Of a stretch of 64,000 nt of DNA, positions 49,490 through 62,189 are shown in pieces (position 1 is the stretch's first letter; every line of letters starts with the position of its first letter). Position numbers and translations under genes: made by a program. Source of the DNA: Styela clava (lineage: Eukaryota > Chordata > Ascidiacea > Stolidobranchia > Styelidae). The stretch covers positions 6,078,501 to 6,142,500 of the forward strand of contig NC_135263.1 of the NCBI RefSeq assembly GCF_964204865.1. Reading direction: 5' to 3'. The notes beneath the pieces are model-generated. The model was not told the origin of the DNA, made no database searches, and saw only the letters and a program-made list of their open reading frames with translations.

Positions 49490-49890
49490 GTCAGCACATC
49501 TGCTACGGCTACGAAAATAAGTCTGGGCCTTATTTCAAGTTTCTGTCGAAAAATAACACTGGGGCTTATTTTCGGGGATGTCTTATATTTTCATTTAACA
49601 AAAACAAAATTACAAAGTACAGAATTACGAGATTTTCAAATGAACAAACTATGAAAACCAATATCCATTTACTTATAAATAACACGTTTTTAGTCAAAAT
49701 AACTGCAAAACATAGATTATCGATCATTTAGAACGTGTAGGAAAGATTTTTTGCTATCGACCAGGTCAAAAAAAAATTCGCGGTATTGACTAGGTCTTAT
49801 TTTAAGAGGAGAGCTTATATTAAAATCATTTTTAAATTCAGGCTTGGTCATATTTTCAGAGTAGGTCTAATTTTTGGGGAAACACGATAG
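49490..49890. mobile_element. probable MITE with GAAAATAAG termini
   Basis: The left side has ACGAAAATAAGTCTGGGCCTT and the right side has TAATTTTTGGGGAAACACG, whose complement CGTGTTTCCCC-AAAAATTAGAC mirrors it imperfectly. CTTATTTT/AAAATAAG motifs repeat internally. No clean target duplication was found. Confidence 0.4.
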
Positions 49891-50469
49891 ATAAAGTATC
49901 AACAAGTGAACAATACTCAAATATATGAACACGAAAGCCCAAAAACGAATCGCAGTGCCTGTACCTCGGAATCCGTTACCGTGATCTTTCGAGTGCCCGA
50001 TTAAATAAAAATCGCAAATCATACCAACCGTGAAAGCAATCGGCGAGGCCTTACTTAGTACTGTTTTTTTTTTTGAAAAGATGGTCTGGCGTGACAGCGC
50101 GATATTCACGAAATAGCAAAATTTTGGGTAATAATTCGAGCTCCACAGGACTCATAGAAAATTTGAAAAATAAAATAAAAGCGATAGCCTTCTTGCGACT
50201 AGTTCTTCAAGTGTTAATAATTTAAAATCGATTGGCCCATTAATTTTGAAGAAAGGTTTTTTTTTATAACAACAACAACAAGGCCCCAAACAAAACATGT
50301 GGTCACAACTGCGTGGGTGTGAGATGCGCGTTTCATATTGTCACGTGACCCAAGCTCCTTTTCGTGGCAAGTTGCGTTTGCATGTTATTGTCGTTATATT
50401 TTGTCAAATAATTCGAATGGTGAGAAATTGATGTTATTTTGAATTACTAAGAAACTCTGTACTGCAGCC

Positions 50470-53400
50470 ATGGCCGAGAATTTGTTTGTTAAACGAGCGA
50501 AACTGACTGATGAAAAAATAAAGATTCTTACTCAACAAGTCGAAAAGCTGAAGCAAAAAGCGAGTATGTTGTCATGGCGTAGGCCTAGTTTCATATTGTC
50601 ATATGAAGTCTTTAACAGGGCTAATCAACTGCTTTTACTAAAGATTCGCATACAAAACTTTAAATTATTTGGGCCCGCTCTTTCCAGAAATTATATTTCG
50701 GCATCCTTAGTCGCGCACTTCCTGGGTCGGCTAGTGGATTGTTTATCATGGTGTTGTAGTTCTTTTCATATATATTCAAAACTATAAAAGTTATTTTATA
50801 AAAGAAAATTTTAAAATTGGGGCTGATGATCAAAAATAAAGAATCAGGTGCGGTCCAAATCAAGTACTCGGAAGGTCCGGATTCGGACCACAGTCCACCA
50901 GTTGAGTAGCTCTGGTCTATAATATCTTTATATTAGACCCATCGATGAGAGAGGTAGTCTCTGCCCAGTCTGACAATCCTATCCCCAGAACCCGGTAACC
51001 ATTGTTTGAACAAAATCAGATTGCCTGCTTCAGTGCTTTTTTCACTGCTGCTGTATCACAGTATTACTATTAGGCAGTGCAGTATGGCACAGTTCTCCGA
51101 TTCCAAGAATAGCCTCCACATTAAGTGCAAACCCCTCCATTTCGACCCAAATGGGCAATCAGGCACTGTACAAAAGACTTAAAAAAACGTAACCATTGGA
51201 TTCGTCAAAAAACAATCCGATTTACTGAAGAAAGAAAATTTTATCTCTGCATTCGAGAGTTTATAGCAAAAAAACACAATTTTGGTCTGGTAACTTGTAA
51301 TATAAAACTGACTGATTTGCAGTTGCTGTGGCCATCGAAAAAGAAGAGCAAAGATTGAAACATGAGAATGAGAGACTTAAAGAGGATGTGGAAAACCTAA
51401 AAACAAGACTAATAATAGCTGAAATAAAAAATGGAAAGATGCAGGTGACTGCTATGGAGAAATTAGACATACCAAATCAAACGTTTACAAATTTGTACTT
51501 TTTTCCACTCAACATTATGATCAATTTATTCTGGCCACCATGCCTCAATGCTTCCTGATTTCAAATGGTCGAAAATGATTGAACCAATTTATATACAAAT
51601 TTTGAACTTGTACTGAAAGCTATAGTCAAGTTAAATGCGATCTACCTACTTCCATAGAAATTCTGAAAAATTTACAATTTTTCTACTTTTTGCCTATACT
51701 GTATAACTAACTAGTTATATTTTTAAGGTTCAACTGCCTTCCAGGAAATCTACAGGCTCAAAAAAGAATGTTCCTCCTTCTGACTCATCTAAACCAGCCC
51801 AGGCCAAGAGCAATGTTGATCCAGATGCAAAGAAACAAAAATCAGAAAGTAAATTAAATGCTTTTTGTTTATGATATAAACATCGACTTTTGTGTGCGTA
51901 CTGTACCCTATATTATCATTCATTGCGAATGAACTGGGTCTTTGATCTCAGATTTCAATGCTTCTTTTTGAAATCAGGTTTGATATTTACCAAAAAGGGC
52001 TGCAGTGCAAACTCAAAATATTATTTATATGTTGATATGTAAATACCTACTATTTTTGGACAACAGGAATCTTTCTGGTTCAGCATTGCCCACCCCAATT
52101 TTTACACCCTTAACCTAATCCTCCCGGTTTGACGCATGCGCGACGTTTCAGACGTTTTGCAATGCTGTGTGTATACCATGAGGTCTGGAATGTTTGTTAT
52201 GGTCTTGCTTGAAAGGAAATCTTATTCCCCACACAACGATATGAGAATGAACCTTATATGACATTTAGAAGTGATAAAATTTCGCTTACATATCACGCGT
52301 GTACTTCCCGCTGCGATATAAAAACGTCGCACAACAAGAAAATGATTCCATAAACCTTGGCGTTAAGCGCTAACCAATAACAAAAGCTAGTATGATAAGG
52401 TCTTATTTTGAAGGTCATTTTATATGCTACATAACATAGGAGAGTGGACATCTCACAACGTCAGGAAGTTATAAAAATATCGAGTCGTTTGATCGCAGCT
52501 GCCTCACCGAAAAAAAGTTAGGCGTTTTATCTCGCAAATTCTCCTTGTCTGACGATTATAAGCTTTTATGATTCATAATAAATGTTTTATTATGACTCAC
52601 AAAAGCTTTCAACGCGATAAAGCACAAACAAACAACCGATCGATCTATCAAGCTTAGCCTGGCCTGATTCGATGTGGTGACTTCTCAAACGGAAAATTTC
52701 CAAAACGCTTGAACAAAGCGCGCTATGGAAAAGCGTTTAGTACCATATGAAAGAGAAAACCAATGTGCAGTCAACTGTATAGTTACATTTCAGCTTTACA
52801 ATAGCTGTAGACGTCCAACAGCTGTTAGAATGAGAGAGTGTAAATATTTTTGTTATTTTTTGACGTTACGAGAGACCTCTTGAAAGAGGTGTTTTAGTTT
52901 ACGGTCCTCCAGTGACATCTAGCGTATAGTACTCTAAAATACCTTTCCAATGGTATATAATTATTGTATATTGGGTAAATTTTGGGGGTCGTATGACATT
53001 AATAAAAATGTATTCAAAATTGGGCTCGATTGGGCGTCTGAATCAGGTTAATGGAGTCATTGGACGTTAACTATGATGATATCACAGATTAAAATCCTCA
53101 TACCCACTACCTTATCCATAGTGTTATAAATTAGGTAGGCAATTACCAATTCCTTCCAAACTATTGTGTGTCTAGCAATGGCTGATCAGAGAAAAGGCGC
53201 TTAAACTGGTTATATAAGTGATTTTTTAATCTTATATTATTGCTTAGAACCATCGAAAAAGAAGGCCGCGGCGCAAAAGCCAAAGGGGGAAGAAGGTCCT
53301 GTTGATGTGTCGCGACTGGATTTTAGAATTGGAAGAATAGTAAAGGCAGAAAAACATCCTGATGCCGACAGCCTTTATATAGAAGATGTTGAAACCGGGG

Positions 53401-54699
53401 AAGAAAAAAATAGAACTGTAATCAGCGGCCTGGTCAAATTCATTCCTATTGAAGAGGTAAATATAATACGACAAATTACATTATTCTTTTTATTCCATTT
53501 TGGAAATTATAATGCAGTATGTTACCATGGTGATCTCTGACTGTGGTAATATGACTAGGTGGGATTATTATGCAAGCTATTGCATAAAGAATTTTAAGCA
53601 AACTGAAAATGCATAAATACATTTAGTTCAATTTTTGTTTTGTTACAAGAATCTTTTGCTCAGGGATGGCTGAAAGAGATATTTCTGAATATAAATATCG
53701 AATATTTCGTAATCATGTATCTTACATAAAAGCTCAACATCTTAACTGGAGACATGGTATGAAGCAACTGTACAAGTTGAGGGATATTGTTTTTCATTTC
53801 ATTCTGTTGAATAATAGATGCAAAACAGGATGGTGATACTGATGATGAATCTTAAACCAGTGAAGATGCGAGGAATCTTGTCTCAAGCTATGGTGATGTG
53901 TGCGAGTTCTCCAGACAAGATTGAAATTCTGGTTCCTCCGCCTGGGTGTGTTCCTGGGGATCGTGTCACGTTTGAAGGCCACTCGGGTAAATATACTGAT
54001 ATACATCTAAGGGCTCCTAAGACTGTGATTGTAACCCAGAATAGGCCGTGTGGGTGCTCCCGAAGTATGCGAACCAAGATGGCGGACATCGGAACGTAAC
54101 AGGTTAGGGTTAGGCGATAATTTTTTTCCAATTTTCCTTATTTTAGTCCTATTATTAGTTCGAAGACTAGCCAAGAGCCTCCCGTAGTATTTATACCTAA
54201 AATTACGGCTTACCCTAACCTAGTACACATATTACATTCTGATGTCTGCCATCTTGGTTCGCATACTTCGGGAGCCCCCGTGGATTTATGCTCAGGCTTT
54301 GTACCAACTGCTAACTTCAAGTTTAAGGTCACTAAAATCATGGGCTTTCCAGCCTCGGCACTATAAAACATGATTTTAACCTAGATACATTGCCAGACCG
54401 AAGAGTACAAAAATACCATCTGCTCTGAGCAAGGTCATCATGCAGAGAAAACTTATGTTCTCCAGCCAAGGACCAAAAATGTATGGCATAGTGCTAATCA
54501 ACATTCTTCTAACCTAATATTGAACATTCCAGGTGAACCAGACGCTCAACTAAATCCAAAGAAAAAAGTATGGGATCAAGTCCAACCAGATCTCAAAACT
54601 GACGCAAATAGAGTAGCCTGCTACAAAGGAATTCCTTTCACAGTTCCTGGAAAGGGCATCTGTACAGCACCAACTATGGCAAACAGTGCAATTAAATAA
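50470..54699 (+). CDS. AIMP1: AIMP1 (p43/EMAP-II), multi-tRNA-synthetase complex scaffold
   Basis: Six exons, 50470-50563, 51323-51444, 51728-51848, 53248-53456, 53818-53986 and 54533-54699, join in consistent phases to 293 residues (human 312 from memory). The ATG lies in a strong context (GCAGCCATGG). Residues 1-72 are a heptad-rich coiled coil ([34 protein letters not shown]), which in the family binds arginyl-tRNA synthetase. A Lys/Ser/Pro-rich linker follows. The C-terminal EMAP-II-like tRNA-binding OB fold begins at [11 protein letters not shown], with [44 protein letters not shown] and the end [14 protein letters not shown]. It acts in the cytosolic synthetase complex and delivers or holds tRNA; secreted cytokine activity of cleaved forms is known in vertebrates only. 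It converges with GSTCD. Confidence 0.95.
50616..50914. mobile_element. 299-bp hAT MITE in AIMP1 intron 1
   Basis: The ends CAGGGCTAATCAACT and AGTTGAGTAGCTCTG are inverted repeats. Flanks gtctttaa (50608-50615) and gtctataa (50915-50922) match at seven of eight. The interior (CTTTCCAGAAAT, ATTTCGGCATCC) matches the copy at 26069-26384. Confidence 0.85.
54057..54274. mobile_element. 218-bp MITE with long inverted ends in the last AIMP1 intron
   Basis: CTCCCGAAGTATGCGAACCA followed by AGATGGCGGACATC returns inverted as GATGTCTGCCATCTTGG then TTCGCATACTTCGGGAG. The arms are about 34 bp with few mismatches. The interior shares GGTTAGGGTTAGG and the CTTATTTTAGT block with the 6418 family. Confidence 0.85.
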
Positions 54700-54764
54700 A
54701 CCAACGTTAATAATACACACAATAAGTTCAACTAAAAATCCTTTGCACAAATTCGCTGCAAGTT

Positions 54765-54770
54765 AATAAA
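54765..54770 (+). terminator. AIMP1 polyadenylation signal
   Basis: AATAAA lies 66 bp after the AIMP1 stop. A near-duplicate of its context (AATTCGCTGCA...TAATAAAAACAAT) follows at about 54796-54823, giving a second candidate signal. Confidence 0.6.
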
Positions 54771-54830
54771 AACAATTGTATTAAATTTGTTTGCAAATTC
54801 GCTGCACACTAATAAAAACAATACACATCA

Positions 54831-57800
54831 TTATAATGCTGGTGCTATTCCGACCAACATATTATTTTTTGGGGAGCAGGTGTGGGGTTGCATAGTATAT
54901 AGCTCCGTGTTATAGCCATGTTCTTTCGCTGCATTCATTCTATCGACATCAACTAGTCCCATACAGAGCTTGCCTGCAAATATAAATTGAATAGATGGGA
55001 TGACCCAGGGGGATCACGACCTACTCTTGGGAATAAGTAAGGTTCAGATGCATGGACACTACAGCCCAGCACAAGGGACAATTTTCACACACAGATTCGC
55101 TGAGTTAACATCGAAGAATTGGCCTTCATAAGCAAATTCACATTTAATCGTTCAAGCACATGGAAAAAAAATAGGTTTATCAACAGATGCATTATTTGAA
55201 GAAACAGGATTAATAGCTGGAAACACGCTTTGGTAGAGTTACTTTGCAACTTCATGCTTTTTTAGCATGCAAATTTGTTTGTCACACTCTTGAAGCAGGA
55301 GAAATAATTCAGTTCAAAAGAAGTTTTAAATTTTGTCAGGGCGATAGCGACTGAATCTAACCACTAAAATAAGTTTTATGGTTAGATTCATTCATCCTTT
55401 TATATTATTAATATCAGGTAAAAATCCTGGACCTGTTGAGTCAAGAGTTATTTCATTTGCATGACTTCAGTCGCTTGGAGTATTATGAATATTAACCAAA
55501 GTCAACCCATCATTAATATAAATGTGCTGTCAGTTAGAAAGTAAGTAGGAACATAATAAGGGTGGGTTGTACCTTCAACGGCATGTTTATTTTCAAAATT
55601 CCAGGATGTTTTGTCTGCAGCATGTCCAAGCAATAAACTTTCCTCAAACAAAACTGGAATTCTTCGGAATAATTTACTGTATTAAGAAATAACACATATT
55701 AATACAAGACCAGAATAATCATTGGGTCAGCAACACCTGCTTTAGTCCACAGGATTCTATTCGAAGGTGTGAGTATGCAACCAGAAAAGTTATTGTGGTA
55801 CTTTGTCTTGTCAAGATCAACAGATACCCCTTGCTCTATAGGTGCCAGTAATTAATCATACACATGACGGATAGAATAACATACAAAATTAGATGGAATA
55901 AAGTGTAATGACGATCTTAAAATCCCCTAAATATGCTGTGCACCATCTTATGGCCTACGCCAGTGTTTCCCAAACTGTGTTCCACGTCTTCCGTGGAAAA
56001 CAAATCAAAATGGGTCGCCATGGCAATCTAGGGAGTTCGTTAAGTTTCCAGCAATCCTTTTGGTTTTGCTATGGGCAGACAAGTAGGTCTAAAGAATAAA
56101 GGCAAATGGTCAACTCTTCTTCCGCCATCTCTGTCTGGTTTTACTTTGAAATGCTGAAAAAATTACTGATGTTCACTAAACTGCAGCTCGAGAAGTTGCA
56201 ACAAGTACTTCTATCTCCCTTGGACGTAACATTAGAGGCAAACACTACGTAATGGAAAGTAAACGACATAGAAAGGTAAAATGAATTTGCTGATTCATAT
56301 ACACAGCATTCAAATTAAAAAACAATAAAACATTTATAATAAATGATATATGCTAAATATTCAATCATATTTTAGGTATGTTTAACACAATTCTGTTAGT
56401 TTTCGCGGCGCATTTGGCAACTCGCCACGACGAACCCATTGGAATCCGCTACATTACACCGTTTTTCTTTATCAATTTTACCTTTTTATTTTTTGATGTT
56501 CCGCGAGGCGAGATAAAAAGTGTAAGTGTTCCGTAGCCGAAAAATTTTGGGAAACGCTGGCCTACACAGATCAAAATATTCAATGGGTAGAAGCATCCTG
56601 TCTGCTTTACGCTAGGATATCATACTCATATGGCAAAAATTTTAACTAGTTTTTTAAAAACCTACCTTTGTGGATAATTTATCCAGTGACAATTTCTGAC
56701 TTTTCCGTAACAGCATGGACTAATTACAAAAGATGCTTTTCTTGATATGCATGTTTGTACAACCATATCACTTGCAACACCACATGCATGAAGAGCGACT
56801 CCAATTTCAAAAGAACCCCTGAAAAGCAATTAATGCAACGAACGTATTCAGACACATTGCTATGAAAAAGGCTCTGCACAAGCGGCCACTACTGACTATA
56901 AAGCTACTATAGTTTGAAAGCAACAGTTCAGTTGCCTACCTCCATTATTGCACCCTAGGCGAGGTGGCAATCTCATAGTAGTGTAGCCCTCAAACTGTCA
57001 TTAGGTTACAGAGAATAAATTCATTAACCACCAAATCAAGTCTTATAAATAGCAATTTTCAAGTCTAAATGAAGTTCCTCTGCTATATCAGCTCCTGGGA
57101 GGATTGCAATATTTCTGGTCCTTCCCTAATTTTCATACATTCAATGATGATAAAAAAATTTGGTTTTAGAAATGAAAAAAGCATCAAATGGGAAAAAAGT
57201 TTACCAAAGTCTGGTAACGAATTGAAGTCAAATTTTTTTAACGGTTGTGAACTTCCTTTGACTCCACAGTCCTGGTCCTAATCATGTGTAAGGTGATGGT
57301 GCAGAAGAAGGGCTTGAGAGGTCATGCGCCCCCCCCCCCCCTCCCAAAATTTTAAACATTTTTTCAAATGCAATTTTGAAGCATTTAGTGAGATATAAAA
57401 TCTTACCATCTTTTTCAACACTATTTTGCTTTTTAAGATATTGTTAATGTTAGATATCAGTGGCTGCCTTCATCTAGTCTTGTCCGGAGCAAAATGCACG
57501 AGTAAGCATCATATTACGTCATCATACGATAAAAAATAAATCCTAGTTGGGTCCAGGCATGATAACTACCTGTACCAGACCATCGCAATTAATAGTCAAA
57601 TATTACCTTACCTGAAATATTCAAGATTGCACTGATAAATTGTAATATTATTTAGTTTTAAAGCGGATATTCTAGCTCTGGCTCTGTCCAAAGATTCTTC
57701 TTTATTTTCAACCAAAATTATTTTGCAGTTTGGAAGCAAATGAGCCAATACTATTCCAACATGTCCCTGAAAAAGAGTGTGCATAAATCAGATAGCATAC

Positions 57801-60800
57801 AAGAGCCGTGATATTTTATTTTTGTGATGGCTTAGCATTTCATATTCCACTATATTCATATTCTGTATGGAAAATCAAGAAATAAAGGCAATCTCAATAA
57901 GTGTTTGATTCTCAAATACAACTTGAGGGATATTTTGATTATGAATTGCCACAGGTCAGTGATGAGATGGAAAAATCGTAACAAGAACGCTTTTAATTCG
58001 AGAAAATAGATTATTATATACATTACAAGAACTCAAAAACCTCTTCAAAATAAGTATGAAAAATATTGTAACGATGAGGTATTATTGGACATTGATATAC
58101 GAATTGAGGCAAATGAATTGCACTCAATATTTTCAGAATTTGATTAGAAATAACAACAAAAGTAAGACTTACACCGCCACTACAGAAATCCACAATCCGA
58201 TCTCCTTCTTTGGCAATATTTTTAACAACATGAGCCAAGTTTTCAATCTGATGACATTTTCTCATAGCTCTTAACGATGATAGTTCACCCTGGTAATGCC
58301 AATATTTAGGTTATTGAAACGGAGACCGTCTTATTTTCGGAAAAACACAGTAGTATCTTTTATAATAATGTAAAAGTGTGTCTTCAATATTACCAGCTCT
58401 TATTCAACATGTTATACATTCGCACCTCAATTGGATGTAATTCTTTGGGAAAAGATTTCCATTCCAATAATATCTCATCTTCATTAAATTTAGAAAACTC
58501 AACTGCTATATTATATAAATTGAATTTTTGTAGCAACGCTGGTAGATCACGACGAATTGTCATTTCAATTCTTTTCTTTCTGAAATAAAGTAGAAAATAA
58601 AACAAGTGTTATTCTTAATTAAAATAGAATATCATATTAAGCTGTAGGGTTGATACTTTTTGTGGGATTTGAGGGCATATTTTGAAAATTAGGTCATGTT
58701 TAATTTGAAGGTCTATTTATAGGCCATTTAAAAACAACCCACTCATCATTGAAAAAAAATTTTGACTCATGAAGGAAATTTCGCTTACGCGAGCCCCTAT
58801 TCAAACGTCTGTTGAGAATGTTTAGTCGAATTGATGTTATTTAGCTTCCATCAGGAATCTTGGCTTCGACTACCAACATTAAAAATAGAAAGTTCCAGAA
58901 TTACACCCTGTTTTTATTAAATTGAAATGAGGTGGTTAAAGTAGTCTAAACTTTAGATTGATTCAGTATTTATGCCCACTTGTTTTATTCAGATACTGAC
59001 ACTCTGCAATCAAAAATTGCTGTGCCGAGATCTATTTCATCCAACATATTGCATTTTATATTTATATGCCAATACAGCCCAATTAGTGTTGGAAATACCA
59101 ATGAAAGAGTCGATGTCTATATAATAAATCTCTAGATACATATATTATCAGTGGTGCTGCAGTTTGGGGGTAATATTTCATTGTTCAATGATCGCTTTCA
59201 ACCTTTCTATCAATGCTGTTCTTGAGTGCAATCTTACTTTAATCAAAATTGCCTAAAAGCACTAAATTCCTCAGTTTAACCTTCAAGAAATATTTCAGTA
59301 TTTATGCGACAACGCTATCTAGGAGAAGGTATATCAAGTGAAAAGGTGAAAAAATTCTCATTTGGATAAAATTTATGAGTTTGATGGAGAAATAAGAACT
59401 ACTAAAATATGTTAACTCACCCATCTTTTTTATCCTCTGAATTTTCACCAGTTGCAAGTTCTATCACTTCAGTTCCATTTGACTCTGGATGGGAGTCGAG
59501 TTTTTCACCGCCATCATTCTCAAAATGCAGAAAACTCTCACCACATTTGAACAGAGCAGTTTTTAACCTTGGTAGTACTTTCATTCTCTTGTACCATTTT
59601 AATATTCCCGGAATTTTATCTTTTATCAAAGAAATATTTGTGGTTTTTAAGAAGTAATGAACGCATGGAAAAATGCAAATGTCTGATATTGAGAAATCGA
59701 CTCCTTCAGCAAAAACATGTTCCAATTGTGGCAAGTCTTTTGTCCAAACCACTTGTTTTTCTTTCTTGGAAATTAAACTATCTTTGATTGGCTCGTTACC
59801 AATACTCTTATCCAGTTTTTGAAGCAGAACTCGTTGTCTTTTGTCCATATTATGAATAACCACAGGCTGCTTCATTAAATTTTCGAATAAAACAATGCCT
59901 TCTGGGATATCAATTTCATTGTTTCTTTTTGTGTCCGACAGAGCATTATTAACAATCAAAGGCATGTGAATTTCACACATTTTTGTTCTTGGACTAACTT
60001 CTGAACATGCTTTGAGGCAATACAGTCGATGACCAAGTAGCGATAGCAGTTTGGATTTGTTTCCCACATCTGCTGACATATTAGCCGCTCTTTTCAACAC
60101 AAATCTCAAAACTGTGCAGAGGCCAGAATATATATTTGTCTAAAAATACATGAGTATATATTTATGTGCAAGTTCGCTTAAAGCAAATAACTTTATGTAC
60201 TACTGGGTCAAATATACACATTTCCGGTGGCGTCTAGGCCATATTAATTTTCACCCTTAAACAATCGTCACATTCAATTTCAAATTATGACACAACAGCC
60301 ATTGTTACGACACAAATATAAGATCAGATAATAATAAATCAAGAGCAATTTTTGTTTTTATGCATTAATCTGTTTGCAGGCCACGTTTGAATCGCAGGCC
60401 ATGGTTTGCAGACCACTGGTCTAAAGCAGCGGTTCCCAAACTATGGGTCGCGACCCACTGTTGGGTCGCAAAAGGAATCTTAGTGGGTCGTGAAAAGATG
60501 TAAAAAGCTTTGATTAATTATACTTGTTATTAGAATCGGTATCGACTCGAATACGTAAATCTTCAAAAAAGCAAAAGAAATAAATTGAATTTAAATTCTA
60601 ATCTGTGAAAGCTTCCTTTTTACGATCTTCTCAAAGGAACAAAGAATGACCATGTGGCTTTTTTACGCATAGCAGTTTTGTACTCTGTAAGCACTTCTTA
60701 CCGTGTTTCCCCGAAATTTAGACAGGATTTCGATTTATTTCTTTTGAAGAAGAACACTATGTTTTTGTTTTAGAAGAGGTCTGTTGTGTTCATTTATCAA

Positions 60801-61507
60801 AAATAAAATTAAATTGTAGAAAATCATGAGATGGGTCGCCATAAGCTGTAGTAATAAATAGTGGGTCCCAACTCTAAAAAGTTTGGGAACCACTGGTCTA
60901 AAGTATTCCAAAGATTACAGATATATGTTATTGGACTACATATGCATAAAAGCAATATATGGGAAATTCTTCCAAAAAAGGAACGTTAAATATGTTGACA
61001 TTGCAGGATATACATCTTGGATATATCCCCATGCCCCCACCCCACCCAGGGTGTAATACATTTGGTTGGCAATGTCAAAACGGAAATATGTTGTTTCGTG
61101 CAATTACTAGAAGCTCCTTACATATAGTTAGATACGAGTAGATGCTTACACAGAGCAATGCGAATAAACATCGCATAGACAAAATCATTCCTAAAAAAAC
61201 ATAAAAAACCTACTTGATCAGAAGAGCATACTGCAGGTAGCCTACAATCTCTAATGCAGCTTGGAATCTCGTGATCAAGTTTATTTTCAATGGAAGAAAA
61301 ACAATCATCAGGCACTTGAATTCCGTTCTTTAATTGTCCTTTATTCAAGCACACTTTCGTCACCAAAACAAGACTTAGTTGAATTTTAGAACAATATGAG
61401 GATAATAAAAGAATGGATTGTGTTTCTGCCTTGAAACATTGTCCATGTTCTGTATATTCTCCATCCAAATACAGAGTATCTTCATGCGCTGTGATATTTT
61501 TAGTCAT
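54831..61507 (-). CDS. GSTCD: GSTCD, glutathione S-transferase C-terminal domain-containing protein
   Basis: Eight exons, 61507-61214, 60139-59421, 58579-58426, 58289-58173, 57766-57612, 56818-56666, 55676-55573 and 54973-54831, join in phase to 612 residues (human 633 from memory). The N-terminal half is the GST-like region, with SGLCTVLRFVLK and LEHVFAEGVDFSISDICIFP. The C-terminal half is a Rossmann methyltransferase-like domain: GDRIVDFCSGGGHVGIVLAH (SAM-binding motif I, split by an intron), LVENKEESL, FEIGVALHACGVASDM, SPCCYG and TCSPKNNMLVGI. The protein is presumed cytosolic. The enzymatic reaction is not established for the family; the C-terminal half suggests an RNA or protein methyltransferase. 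The middle (FENKHAVEG) is the most diverged piece. The gene is tail-to-tail with AIMP1, 131 bp between stop codons, and its introns carry two hAT elements. Confidence 0.93.
55400..55560 (+). repeat. possible LINE ORF2 start fragment
   Basis: One frame reads ILLISGKNPGPVESRVISFA, resembling the L-L-L-S-G-D...N-P-G-P signature that opens the endonuclease ORF of CR1/L2-type LINEs. NVLSVRK follows further on. It is short, lies in a GSTCD intron, and has stops. The upstream stretch 55135-55225 (HGKKIGLSTDALFEETG) is open but unrecognised. Confidence 0.35.
55961..56559. mobile_element. 599-bp non-autonomous hAT element in GSTCD intron 6
   Basis: The ends CAGTGTTTCCCAAAC and TTTTGGGAAACGCTG are inverted. 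Flanks gcctacgc (55953-55960) and gcctacac (56560-56567) match at seven of eight. No transposase motif is visible. Confidence 0.8.
60427..60895. mobile_element. 469-bp non-autonomous hAT element in GSTCD intron 1
   Basis: The ends CAGCGGTTCCCAAACT and AGTTTGGGAACCACTG are inverted, with a perfect 8-bp duplication gtctaaag (60419-60426, 60896-60903). Subterminal repeats GTGGGTCG and GTGGGTCCC lie inside. The left flank ends GGTTTGCAGACCACTG, which looks like the end of an older hAT element, so this may be a second insertion at the same site. Confidence 0.85.
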
Positions 61508-62189
61508 AATTTTAAAAACTGAAAATGAAAGAAATATTGGTTCAATTTTGAGGTGAAATAATGAACATCTAGAACTGTTATTTGTACAAAATATTCAAAA
61601 AAATAAATCGCATAATGTGAAGATTATTCCCCAAAAATAGATAACCAATTTGTATAAAAATTGGACACACAAATTCAATTTTATCACAATGTCTCATGGA
61701 TTTCTCATTTTCATCATCAGTCTAGATAATATAGATGTCATCAGAACATGGATGTGATAGGATTTTCCTATTCACCCCGGGAGAGAGAAAAGGGGATTAG
61801 CCGGCTTGCCTACATAGCAAACCATGACCTCTCTCAGGTCTGGTTATGTTGGGTATGGGAGGATTTAGCAAGTTATTTGACGGTGAACTACCCTACAACA
61901 ACAAGAACCCAACAATCCTATCCCAAATAATTATCCCACGCAGGTTCTGAACTCGAGAACCTGTGTAGGATAATCAGAGTAACGCTCGACACGATGCGCT
62001 AAGCCACACTCACGAACAGGAAATAAAAATCTGGTAAACATAGACTTGTGAAATAACTTTTGTCCGCCTTTTATGCTTTATACACCCAACCGGCAGTTTT
62101 ACAATATCTGAAGAAGATTCAACATTTAAGAGATAAATACAAATAAAGAAATACAAACGGTAGCAAATCTTAGTTGTTATCCTTTCAAT
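61508..62189. other. 5' flank of GSTCD
   Basis: No clear TATA box or CpG-rich promoter is visible. The stretch holds the minus-strand SINE at 61780-62020. Confidence 0.4.
61780..62020 (-). repeat. tRNA-derived SINE, minus strand
   Basis: On the minus strand, GTGTGGCTTAGCGCATCG (A-box-like), a GTTACTCTGATTATCC middle and GGTTCTCGAGTTCAGAACC (altered B box) form a tRNA-like head. The tail GGATTGTTGGGTTC, GTAGGGTAGTTCACCG corresponds to the tail of the SINE at 49310. Confidence 0.6.

Noticed and set aside
55700-55850. Minus-strand frame with VDLDKTKYHNN as the last GSTCD exon
   Set aside because: Only VDLD matches; the true ends at 55676-55573 and 54973-54831 (LVDVDR, CSPKNN) fit far better and join in phase.
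59417-60109. Start of GSTCD exon 2 at 60109
   Set aside because: That position is TTG, not ATG; the conserved SGLCTVLRFVLK lies upstream and the acceptor at 60140 keeps the phase with exon 1.
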